This document shows positions 1 to 5,333 of a stretch of DNA of 14,326 nt, in pieces. A program made the position numbers and the translations under genes. Below the pieces are notes generated by a model that saw nothing but the letters and a program-made list of their open reading frames with translations, was not told where the DNA came from and did no database searches. Source of the stretch: Desulfobacterales bacterium (GTDB lineage Bacteria; Desulfobacterota; Desulfobacteria; Desulfobacterales; Desulfobacteraceae); the NCBI GenBank assembly GCA_022361135.1, contig JAKSBM010000967.1, positions 1-14,326 on the forward strand, in the 5' to 3' direction. Every line of letters starts with the position of its first letter. The stretch's first letter is position 1.

Positions 1-244
1 CCGTCTCATGGGAATTCCCCATGGACTGGTCATCAACCGGGCCGGCATGGGCAACGATGACGTCAAAACCTATGCCCGGGAAAAAGGGGTACCCATCCTC
101 ATGGAGATCCCCTTTGACAAGCGCATTGCCCAGGCATACTCCCAGGGGGAACTCATCGTTTCCCGCCTGCCCGAGTACAAGGAAAAATTCATCCGTCTGT
201 ATGAAGATATCAAAGGGATGGCAGCAGGGAGGAAGGCCCAATGA
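1..244 (+). CDS. MinD-superfamily ATPase with ferredoxin insert, C-terminal part only (5' end outside window)
   Basis: Only about the last 80 residues lie in the window. The frame is open to the left edge (codons begin at base 2), so the ATG at 8 is an internal Met. The segment IPHGLVINRAGMGNDD, then GVPILMEIPFDKRIAQAYSQG, matches the C-terminal half of the Mrp/MinD-type ATPases that carry an inserted 4Fe-4S ferredoxin domain. The conserved 'INRAG' strand and the 'IPFD..IA.AYS.G' element are both present. The P-loop and the ferredoxin cysteines would be upstream and cannot be checked. The stop TGA at 242-244 overlaps the ATG of the next gene (ATGA), which implies translational coupling with a paralogue of the same family. 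Such pairs usually sit together and probably form a heteromeric ATPase; that role is inference. It could instead be a plain Mrp/NBP35 protein, which is less likely given the neighbour. Confidence 0.85.
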   Translation, partial: RLMGIPHGLVINRAGMGNDDVKTYAREKGVPILMEIPFDKRIAQAYSQGELIVSRLPEYKEKFIRLYEDIKGMAAGRKAQ

Positions 245-1143
245 AAGAACTTGTAATCCTCAGTGGAAAGGGCGGAACCGGAAAAACCAGTATCACGGCA
301 TCCTTTGCCGGACTGGCCCGGAATGCCATCCTCTGTGATGCCGATGTGGATGCCTCTGACCTCCACCTGGTCACGGCCCCGGAAATCCGGGAAACCCATG
401 ACTTCAAGGGGGGAAACGAAGCCCGAATCAATCCGGATATTTGTTCGGGGTGCGGCCTCTGCCAGAGCCTGTGCCGGTTCGAAGCGATTCAATCACCGGA
501 TACCAAAGACGGTCCCTACGCCATAGATGGCCTGGCCTGTGAAGGGTGTGGTGTGTGTGTGGAACTCTGCACGGTCCAGGCCATTGATTTTCCCCAGAAG
601 ACCTGCGGACAATGGTTTGCATCGGAAACCCGCTTTGGTCCCATGGTCCATGCCCGCCTGGGCATTGCCGAGGAAAACTCGGGCCGCCTGGTGGCCCTGG
701 TCCGGGAGGAGGCAAAAAAACGGGCCCGGGAACAGCACCGGGATCTCATCCTCACCGACGGCCCTCCGGGTATCGGTTGCCCGGTCATTGCCAGCATCGG
801 CCAGGCCAACGCCATTCTCATTGTGGCCGAGCCCACGGTCTCCGGCATCCACGACATGGAGCGGGTGGCCAAACTGGCAGCCCATTTTAAACTGCCGGCC
901 ATGGTCTGCATCAATAAATTTGATCTCAATGCGGACCAGAGCCGAACCATTGAAAAATTGGCCCAGAAACATGGGTTGGGCTTCATGGGTAAAATCCCCT
1001 TTGATCCGGAATTTACCCAGGCCATGATCCAGGGCAAATCCGTCATGGAAACCGCCCCCAACAGCGAAGCGGCCATGGCCGTAAAACACATCTGGAAGGG
1101 GGTCATGGAAAGTGAAGCCATGTCCCTGGACCGGATCATGTAA
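241..1143 (+). CDS. MinD-superfamily P-loop ATPase with inserted 2x[4Fe-4S] ferredoxin domain
   Basis: This is a 300-residue protein, normal for the family. The deviant Walker A motif SGKGGTGKTS is at residues 8-17, followed by the CDADVDASDLHL strand typical of MinD/Mrp ATPases. An inserted bacterial ferredoxin domain carries two CxxCxxCxxxC sites, Cys68/71/74/78 and Cys100/103/106/110, each fit to hold a 4Fe-4S cluster. Walker B/switch II is TDGPPGIGCPV, with Asp173. The C-terminal half (VCINKFDLN, then GKIPFDPEF) matches the truncated upstream paralogue. No membrane segment or signal peptide is seen, so it is cytoplasmic. The start ATG overlaps the preceding stop, and AGGGAGG at about 227-233 serves as ribosome site. 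Two NifX-fold genes follow after 46 nt. In Desulfovibrio, similar ATPases flank the orange-protein gene, so a role in Mo/Cu/Fe cluster handling or ATP-driven placement of that complex is plausible but inferred. Confidence 0.93.
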   Translation: MKELVILSGKGGTGKTSITASFAGLARNAILCDADVDASDLHLVTAPEIRETHDFKGGNEARINPDICSGCGLCQSLCRFEAIQSPDTKDGPYAIDGLACEGCGVCVELCTVQAIDFPQKTCGQWFASETRFGPMVHARLGIAEENSGRLVALVREEAKKRAREQHRDLILTDGPPGIGCPVIASIGQANAILIVAEPTVSGIHDMERVAKLAAHFKLPAMVCINKFDLNADQSRTIEKLAQKHGLGFMGKIPFDPEFTQAMIQGKSVMETAPNSEAAMAVKHIWKGVMESEAMSLDRIM

Positions 1144-1149
1144 AAAATA

Positions 1150-1167
1150 AAATTAAGAATTTAATTT
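1150..1167 (+). other. Small AT-only hairpin between the MinD-like and NifX-like genes
   Basis: AAATTAA (1150-1156) and TTAATTT (1161-1167) are exact complements around a GAAT loop, in the 46-nt gap just upstream of the AAGGAG at 1174-1179. All pairs are A-T, so it is weak. It may affect processing or translation between the two genes, or be chance in an AT-rich spacer. Confidence 0.25.
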
Positions 1168-1189
1168 CAATATAAGGAGACATTGAAAA

Positions 1190-1573
1190 ATGCAGAACGG
1201 AAGAATCGCCGTACCCTCCAACGGAGAAGGCGGACTTGCAGGTACCCGGTCGGGACATTTCGGTCATTGCGACGTCTTTACCTTTGTGGATGTGAAGGAC
1301 GGAGAGATTGAAAAGGTCTCCACCATTAATAATAAAGAACATGTCCAGGGCGGCTGCATGGTGCCGGTGAACCTCTTGGCCGAACACCGGGTCAACGCCC
1401 TCATCGTGGGCGGGATCGGCATGCGTCCCCTCATGGGATTTCGCCAGGTGGGCATCGATGTCTACCATGACGACCAGCGCCCTGAAATCGAACCCGTAGT
1501 CATGGACCTCATCGCCGGTAACTTGTCTGAAATCCGCAACGACCAGGTTTGCGGCGGCGGACAGGCCCACTAG
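1190..1573 (+). CDS. NifX/NifB-fold (dinitrogenase iron-molybdenum cofactor family) protein, Cys/His-rich
   Basis: A 127-residue protein of the small NifX/NifB-C/MTH1175-like family that carries or binds iron-molybdenum-type clusters. It begins with the typical strand GRIAVPS, then has SGHFGHCDVF (residues 21-30), the family's first-loop signature in its HFG.C form. LIVGGIGMRPL follows at 71-81, where family members usually have a GxGPxA-type loop. Potential ligands are His23, His26, Cys27, Cys56 and a C-terminal Cys121-GGG-QAH tail. AAGGAG at 1174-1179 fixes the start. The next gene, a second member of the fold, begins 9 nt after its stop. The two are only distantly alike, so this is not a fresh duplication. 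No nitrogenase gene is in view, and nothing here indicates nitrogen fixation. The cluster it binds, if any, cannot be read from sequence. Confidence 0.88.
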   Translation: MQNGRIAVPSNGEGGLAGTRSGHFGHCDVFTFVDVKDGEIEKVSTINNKEHVQGGCMVPVNLLAEHRVNALIVGGIGMRPLMGFRQVGIDVYHDDQRPEIEPVVMDLIAGNLSEIRNDQVCGGGQAH

Positions 1574-1582
1574 GAGGCGGAC

Positions 1583-1942
1583 ATGAAAATCGCCATTACA
1601 TCCACAGGACAGGATCTGGATGCCCAGGTGGACCCCCGCTTCGGCCGGGCCGCCTACATCATGATCGTGGATATCGATACCCTGGAATTCACAGCCATTG
1701 ACAATTCCGCCAACAAAAACGCCTTCAAGGGCGCGGGAATTCAAGCGGCTGCCACGGCCGCGGACAAGGGTGCAGAGGTTCTTCTCACCGGATTCTGCGG
1801 CCCCAATGCCTTCAAAGCCCTGGATGCGGCGGGTGTGAAAGTGGCCAACGACATCACCGGCACCATCCGGGAGGCTGTGGAATTCTACAAGGCCGGAAAC
1901 TGCACCTTTGCCGATGCAGCCAATACGGATGGTCATTGGTAA
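1583..1942 (+). CDS. Orange-protein-like (ORP/MTH1175 family) small cluster-binding protein
   Basis: A 119-residue NifX-fold protein. Motifs are MKIAITSTG (1-9), VDPRFGRA (16-23), GAGIQAAATAADKGAEVLLTG (50-70), where the family places its central strand, and CGPNAFKAL (72-80). Size and this motif order match the MTH1175-like family. That family includes the Desulfovibrio orange protein, which holds a Mo-Cu sulfide cluster non-covalently and is encoded beside MinD-type ATPases. TAGGAGG at 1571-1577 sets the start 9 nt after the preceding stop, so it belongs to the same transcript. Cys72 and Cys107 are possible ligands. Assignment to the ORP family is well supported by motifs and context; binding of a Mo-Cu cluster here is inference. 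It might instead serve as a generic cofactor carrier. Confidence 0.85.
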   Translation: MKIAITSTGQDLDAQVDPRFGRAAYIMIVDIDTLEFTAIDNSANKNAFKGAGIQAAATAADKGAEVLLTGFCGPNAFKALDAAGVKVANDITGTIREAVEFYKAGNCTFADAANTDGHW

Positions 1943-1977
1943 AAAGTATTTATACCGACATATCCGGCTGATTTTAC

Positions 1978-2063
1978 AATGAAGCCCTGTGGTGGTGGCA
2001 CCTTTAACCCCTCCTATCTTACCCCCTGTCTATCTAAAGGTGTCACCGCCCCAGGGCTTCATT
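1978..2063 (+). repeat. Long imperfect inverted repeat (29-bp arms, 28-nt loop)
   Basis: Left arm 1978-2006 and right arm 2035-2063 are reverse complements at 26 of 29 positions; the outer 12 bp (AATGAAGCCCTG) are perfect. Read as + strand RNA, two of the three mismatches become G-U wobbles and only one (U-C) stays unpaired. Read as - strand RNA they are A-C type mismatches. The structure therefore looks selected as RNA in the direction of the flanking genes. The right arm is followed by CATTTTT (2064-2070), so it may terminate the MinD/NifX transcript or act as a processing stem before the FmdB gene. No transposase is nearby, although a small MITE-like element is possible. Confidence 0.75.
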
Positions 2064-2072
2064 CATTTTTAC

Positions 2073-2092
2073 CCCCCGGAAACCGCCGGGGG
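2073..2092 (+). promoter_or_regulatory. GC hairpin just upstream of the FmdB ribosome site
   Basis: CCCCCGG (2073-2079) pairs exactly with CCGGGGG (2086-2092) across the loop AAACCG. It lies 2 nt before GGAAAGGA (2095-2102), the Shine-Dalgarno of the FmdB-like gene, and 9 nt after the 29-bp inverted repeat. A stem at this place could hinder or stage translation, or strengthen termination after the T-run at 2066-2070. It could also be chance in C-rich DNA. Confidence 0.4.
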
Positions 2093-2108
2093 ATGGAAAG
2101 GACACTCC

Positions 2109-2366
2109 ATGCCCTTATATGATTTTCATTGCAATGCCTGTGACTCTGACATTGAACTGCTCCTGGTGGGATCCCGGGACGAGCCGGTCTGCAGCCGCTG
2201 CGGTAGCCGGAATCTAACCAAACTCATGGCCGCCCATTCATCGGCCTCGGGTCCCACCGGGAGTCGCACCATGCCCGGCCTGGGGGATACAGCCTGCTGC
2301 GGCTCCGCCCCGGGACAGGGGGCGGGATGTGCCGGCCCCGGCTCCTGCTGCGGCCGGAACCAATAA
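2109..2366 (+). CDS. FmdB-family zinc-ribbon protein with cysteine-rich tail
   Basis: An 85-residue protein with the classic FmdB start MPLYDFHCNAC. The zinc ribbon is Cys8-x2-Cys11 and Cys28-x2-Cys31 (CSRCGS). The tail is rich in Gly and Cys (Cys63, 64, 74, 80, 81), as in many FmdB_CxxC members. The start at ATG 2109 is chosen because the family begins there and GGAAAGGA lies at 2095-2102. The same frame stays open back to a GTG at 1989, but that extension would be read through the inverted repeat and is proline-rich and unlike the family. FmdB proteins are named from a proposed regulator of methanogen formamidase/formylmethanofuran dehydrogenase genes; their real function is poorly known. 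The gene follows the ORP-like cluster in the same direction, which is a common association and suggests a metal- or redox-linked accessory role (inference). Confidence 0.88.
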   Translation: MPLYDFHCNACDSDIELLLVGSRDEPVCSRCGSRNLTKLMAAHSSASGPTGSRTMPGLGDTACCGSAPGQGAGCAGPGSCCGRNQ

Positions 2367-2405
2367 AAGGCCCACCAAGCTAACATCCTGTTTTTATATT
2401 TATTT

Positions 2406-2633
2406 ACCACGTCGCAAACCATCCCCCCGGTTGACAGGGGAAAAGGGAGCGTGGTACTTAACCACATGCCCCGCCCGGACATTTCCGCCGGGGCCATTTG
2501 ATCCCCACCCCGGATTTTTCACGGGAAGAGTTCTCCTGATCTGCAAGGACCGGATGGCACAATTGCCATCCATCACCGCAAGTAGTTTTGCACCGGCGCA
2601 AATCGGGAGAAGCCCCCATGACAAATTCGGGCT
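2406..2633 (+). promoter_or_regulatory. Candidate structured leader RNA upstream of the PocR-domain gene (no known class recognised)
   Basis: The 290-nt gap before the PocR gene holds a series of hairpins. ACCACG 2406-2411 pairs with CGTGGT 2450-2455, enclosing CCCC/GGGG (2425-2428 with 2437-2440). GTGGT 2451-2455 can instead pair with ACCAC 2461-2465, which is a mutually exclusive alternative. A 10-bp two-part stem spans 2468-2494 (GCCCCG with CGGGGC, inner CGGA with TCCG). A perfect 8-bp stem with a 4-nt loop spans 2552-2571. TTTGC/GCAAA lies at 2587-2602, and AGCCC/GGGCT at 2611-2633 ends 10 nt before the ribosome site. I could not match cobalamin, Moco, fluoride, GEMM or THF riboswitch cores. 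It may be a novel cis-regulator, or simply hairpin-prone GC-rich spacer. Confidence 0.35.
2431..2460 (+). promoter_or_regulatory. Weak sigma70-like promoter candidate before the PocR gene
   Basis: A perfect -35 TTGACA lies at 2431-2436. The best -10 at 18-bp spacing is TACTTA (2455-2460), preceded by TGG as an extended -10. The -10 match is poor. The element also falls inside the hairpin described for this leader, so the two readings may exclude each other. Confidence 0.2.
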
Positions 2634-2643
2634 AACCCCCATT

Positions 2644-2648
2644 GGAAG
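2644..2648 (+). promoter_or_regulatory. Ribosome binding site deciding the PocR-protein start
   Basis: GGAAG at 2644-2648 lies 8 nt before ATG 2657 but only 2 nt before ATG 2651, and it overlaps the TTG at 2642. The ATG at 2657 is therefore the preferred start. Confidence 0.6.
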
Positions 2649-2656
2649 ATATGAAC

Positions 2657-3160
2657 ATGGAACTTACCGACATCTGCACCCTGGAAGAATGGGTCACCCT
2701 GGAAAATGAACTCTTTGAACAATTTAAATTCCAGGGATTTGTATTCAATCCCCAAGGGATCCGGATCACGGAAACCAAGAACTCCGCCAATCCCCTTTGC
2801 CCGGCCATCAAGGCCCTGGAAAACGGCCAGACCTTTATCTGTTCTTCGGCCCATTCCAACATGACCCAGGCGGTCAAGGCCAGTAAAAAGTCCATGATGG
2901 AAGGCTGCGATGCCGGCTTTGCCAAGTGGGTGGTCCCGGTCCATGTGGAGGGTGAATTTCTGGGCGTTGTGGGCGGCTGCGGCATGGTGCTGGAAGGCGA
3001 AGAAGTGGATACCTTTGCCATCAATAAAATCGCCGGCATGGATGCGGCCGAGGCCGCAGAGCTGGCCCCCCAGGTTCCGGTCACCAGCCAGGCCAACATG
3101 GAAGCGGCCGTGGCCCATGCGGAAAAACGGATCCAGGATCTGATCCAGTCCAAAAAATAA
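2657..3160 (+). CDS. Stand-alone PocR-type sensory domain protein
   Basis: A 167-residue cytoplasmic protein that is almost wholly one PocR-like ligand-binding domain, a PAS-fold variant first seen in the propanediol/cobalamin regulator PocR. Recognisable pieces are FQGFVFNPQGIRIT (25-38), LCPAIKAL (47-54), FICSSAHS (60-67), GCDAGFAKWVVPVHVEG (83-99) and FLGVVGGCGMVL (101-112). Four cysteines (48, 62, 84, 108) sit at the domain's conserved places and might hold a metal or cluster. No DNA-binding, kinase or GGDEF output domain follows; the tail (147-167) looks like a short helix. It probably works as a one-domain sensor or partner protein with unknown ligand. Its stop is 14 nt from the next start, so it is co-transcribed with the RNA methyltransferase. 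The family call is fairly sure; function is unknown. Confidence 0.78.
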   Translation: MELTDICTLEEWVTLENELFEQFKFQGFVFNPQGIRITETKNSANPLCPAIKALENGQTFICSSAHSNMTQAVKASKKSMMEGCDAGFAKWVVPVHVEGEFLGVVGGCGMVLEGEEVDTFAINKIAGMDAAEAAELAPQVPVTSQANMEAAVAHAEKRIQDLIQSKK

Positions 3161-3174
3161 AAAAGGAGTCTCCA

Positions 3175-4377
3175 ATGCCCTCGGCATTTGAAAAACGCGT
3201 CAAACGCCGGGTCATTGCCAGACCCCATACATTTTTTGCCGTCTGCCCCCCGGGCCTGGGTGCCACCTGTGCCCGGGAATTGGCCGGACTGGGCCGGGAA
3301 ATCCAGGCGATCACCCCCGTGGCCGGCGGCATTGAATTCACCGGAAAACTCACCGCAGGGTATCTGGCCAACCTCCACCTGGCCAGTCCGGTGCGCATCC
3401 TCATGCGCCTGGCCCAATTCAAGGCCGACTCCTTTGCCAAATTGGAAAAGCACATGGCCGCCCTGGACTGGGAACTCTTTCTCCCCCCCAATGTCCCCCT
3501 GGACATCAAGGCATCCTCACAAAAATCCCGGCTCTACCACACCGATGCCGTGGCGGAACGGTGCCTGGCCGTGATCAACCGGGCCTTGACCCCATCGGAA
3601 TTCAGCCCGGATGGAGATCGCATCCATCCCCAGACCCTCATGGTCCGGGCGGTGAACGACCGCTTTGAGATCTCCCTGGACATGTCCGGGGACCCCTTGT
3701 ACAAGCGGGGAATGAAATCCAAAATCACCCCGGCCCCCCTGAGGGAGAACCTGGCCTTCACCATCCTCACCGCCGCCGGATTCACCCCCGACCTGCCCGT
3801 AATCGATCCCATGTGCGGATCGGGCACCTTTTCATTTGAAACCGCCCGGATCAAGGCGGGCATCCCGGCCGGTTTTTTCCGGCGCTTTGCCTTTGAGGCC
3901 TGGCCGGCCTTCAAACCCGGCCAATGGGCCTTCCTCAAACGGGAAGCCGCCGGGAATATCCAACTCCCGGAGGCCATGGACATTTATGCATCGGACCGGG
4001 ATCCCCAGGTCATGGCCGTGTTGGAAACCAACCTCCAGGGTCCCCCCGGCCTGCCCGTGGAATTCCCGGAATCGGCCCGGGACTTCCTTTCCAAAATCCA
4101 GGCCCGGCATATGGATTTCTTCAGGCTCAAGCCCCCCACCCAGCGGCCCGGCATCATCCTCCTCAATCCCCCCTATGGAAAACGGCTGGACAAGGGCATG
4201 GACACCCGGGCCTTCTACCGGGAGGTGGGGGAAAAACTGGTCCGGGATTTCAAGGGATGGAAACTGGGGATAATCTTCCCGGGCCAGGGCATCCAAAAAC
4301 TCAAGGGACTCCCCCTGTCGGCCCATCCCTTTTTCCACGGGGGATTGGACCTGGTGGCCGGCCTGGGTGAAATTTAA
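3175..4377 (+). CDS. THUMP/RlmL-like class I SAM-dependent RNA methyltransferase
   Basis: A 400-residue protein of the COG0116 group (the N-terminal methyltransferase part of RlmL, which makes m2G in 23S rRNA, and relatives). The N-terminal part (about 15-165) fits the ferredoxin-like plus THUMP region, with FFAVCPPGLGATCARELAGL and IEFTGKLTAGYLANL. The Rossmann methyltransferase domain has motif I DPMCGSGTF (211-219), motif II-like YASDRDP, and the catalytic NPPYGKRL (331-338), typical of N2-guanine or N6-adenine base methylation. PLYKRGMK, just before the domain, is also characteristic. AAGGAG at 3163-3168 sets the start. It lacks the second, RlmK-like domain of E. coli RlmL, as is usual outside gammaproteobacteria. 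The exact RNA target cannot be read from the sequence. It is co-transcribed with the PocR-domain protein, an unusual partner for a housekeeping enzyme. Confidence 0.9.
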   Translation: MPSAFEKRVKRRVIARPHTFFAVCPPGLGATCARELAGLGREIQAITPVAGGIEFTGKLTAGYLANLHLASPVRILMRLAQFKADSFAKLEKHMAALDWELFLPPNVPLDIKASSQKSRLYHTDAVAERCLAVINRALTPSEFSPDGDRIHPQTLMVRAVNDRFEISLDMSGDPLYKRGMKSKITPAPLRENLAFTILTAAGFTPDLPVIDPMCGSGTFSFETARIKAGIPAGFFRRFAFEAWPAFKPGQWAFLKREAAGNIQLPEAMDIYASDRDPQVMAVLETNLQGPPGLPVEFPESARDFLSKIQARHMDFFRLKPPTQRPGIILLNPPYGKRLDKGMDTRAFYREVGEKLVRDFKGWKLGIIFPGQGIQKLKGLPLSAHPFFHGGLDLVAGLGEI

Positions 4378-4433
4378 CCGGACGGCCCTGTCCCGATACC
4401 TGCCCAATGTTTTAAATTTCAAGTCAGACACAG

Positions 4434-4460
4434 CCCCCGGGGACAATGGAATCCCCCGGG
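4434..4460 (+). terminator. Bulged GC hairpin after the RNA methyltransferase gene (possible weak terminator)
   Basis: CCCGGGGA (4436-4443) pairs with TCCCCCGGG (4452-4460) with one bulged C across the loop CAATGGAA. Only GATTTTGG follows, so the T-run is poor. It could slow or end the upstream transcript, or merely separate it from the DUF547 gene. The rest of the 147-nt gap shows no clear promoter. Confidence 0.3.
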
Positions 4461-4524
4461 AGAATTGATTTTGGCCCCCACCAATGGCATAGTGGATGGG
4501 TAACCCTTTGCAGGAGAGCCTTCC

Positions 4525-5256
4525 ATGAAAAGACAAATTCTGATCTGGGCACTGGTGCTCTGGTTTCCGGTCCAATGCCTGGCCGCCGATGTGGACCACG
4601 GCATTTATGGGGAATTGCTGGAAAAATACGTGGTGAAACACCGGGTCAACTACGCCGGATTCCAAAGGGAAGAAGCCCGGTTGGATCAATATCTGGATCG
4701 ACTTTCCGCCGTGGACCCGGACCCGCTCACCCGGAACCAGGCCATGGCCTTTTACATCAACGCCTACAATGCCTTCACCATTAAACTCATCCTTTCCAAA
4801 TACCCGGAGCTGAACTCCATCAAGGAGTTGGGCAGCTTCTTTTCCAATCCCTGGAATAAAAAATTCATCCCCCTCCAGGGCCGCACCGTAACCCTGGATT
4901 ACATTGAGCACGAGGTGCTCCGCCCCCGGTACAAGGATCCCCGGATCCATTTTGCCATCAATTGCGCCTCCAAGGGATGCCCGCCCCTTAGGAACACCCC
5001 GTACACCGGTCTGGACTTGGAACGGGAGTTGGAGGAACAAACCCGGGCCTTCATCAACGATCCCAGCCGAACCTTCTTCCGGGACAACACCCTTTTTGTC
5101 TCCAAGATTTTTGACTGGTTCGGGGAGGACTTTGACGACAATCCCGAAGCCTTTGTCCGCCGCTATGCCGAGGGGGAACTCAAGGCGGCCCTGGACAATG
5201 CCCGGGGCAGCATCAAGATCGCCTACCTCTCCTATGACTGGAGTTTAAACCGGTAA
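4525..5256 (+). CDS. Secreted DUF547 domain protein
   Basis: A 243-residue protein with an N-terminal signal peptide: KR at 2-3, a hydrophobic core ILIWALVLWF, then VQCLA-AD, with likely cleavage after residue 20 or 21. The cysteine context does not fit a lipobox. The mature part is a full DUF547 domain: AFYINAYNAFTIKLI (75-89), YIEHEVL (126-132), HFAINCASKGCPPL (142-155, with Cys147 and Cys152) and the ending LSYDWSLN. The conserved His129, His142, Cys147 and Cys152 hint at a papain/transglutaminase-like or metal site, but no activity is established for the family. It is expected in the periplasm. AGGAG at 4512-4516 supports the start. It converges with the amidotransferase gene across a shared terminator. 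Nothing ties it functionally to its neighbours. Confidence 0.9.
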   Translation: MKRQILIWALVLWFPVQCLAADVDHGIYGELLEKYVVKHRVNYAGFQREEARLDQYLDRLSAVDPDPLTRNQAMAFYINAYNAFTIKLILSKYPELNSIKELGSFFSNPWNKKFIPLQGRTVTLDYIEHEVLRPRYKDPRIHFAINCASKGCPPLRNTPYTGLDLERELEEQTRAFINDPSRTFFRDNTLFVSKIFDWFGEDFDDNPEAFVRRYAEGELKAALDNARGSIKIAYLSYDWSLNR

Positions 5257-5278
5257 GAAATTAATCCATTTCCACGAC

Positions 5279-5312
5279 GAAAAGCCGGGCCCACGGACAT
5301 GGACCCGGTTTT
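5279..5312. terminator. Bidirectional terminator between DUF547 and amidotransferase genes
   Basis: CCGGGCCCA (5285-5293) and TGGACCCGG (5300-5308) pair at 8 of 9 positions with a 6-nt loop. AAAA lies on the left and TTTT (5309-5312) on the right, so each strand has a U-run after the stem. The one mismatch is C-A on the + strand but a U-G wobble on the - strand, which slightly favours termination of the - strand operon. It sits in the 77-nt convergent gap. Confidence 0.8.
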
Positions 5313-5333
5313 CAATCTTTTCCATTCCAGGAT

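Noticed and set aside
1136..1936. A 266-codon - strand frame over both NifX-fold genes
   Set aside because: It is a shadow of two genes that each have clear motifs, ribosome sites and tight spacing.
1989..2108. N-terminal extension of the FmdB protein from GTG 1989
   Set aside because: It would be translated through the 29-bp inverted repeat, is proline-rich, and FmdB proteins start at the MPLYDF motif with a ribosome site at 2095-2102.
2552..2571. Sigma54 promoter at TGGCAC (2555-2560)
   Set aside because: The GG and GC elements are 7 bp apart where 10 are needed; the bases belong to a perfect hairpin instead.
2406..2633. Cobalamin riboswitch in front of the PocR gene
   Set aside because: PocR suggests B12, but I find no B12 box or the other conserved cores in the leader.
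3832..5040. A 402-codon - strand frame across the methyltransferase and DUF547 genes
   Set aside because: It spans two convincing + strand genes and their gap, has no recognisable motif and no good ribosome site.
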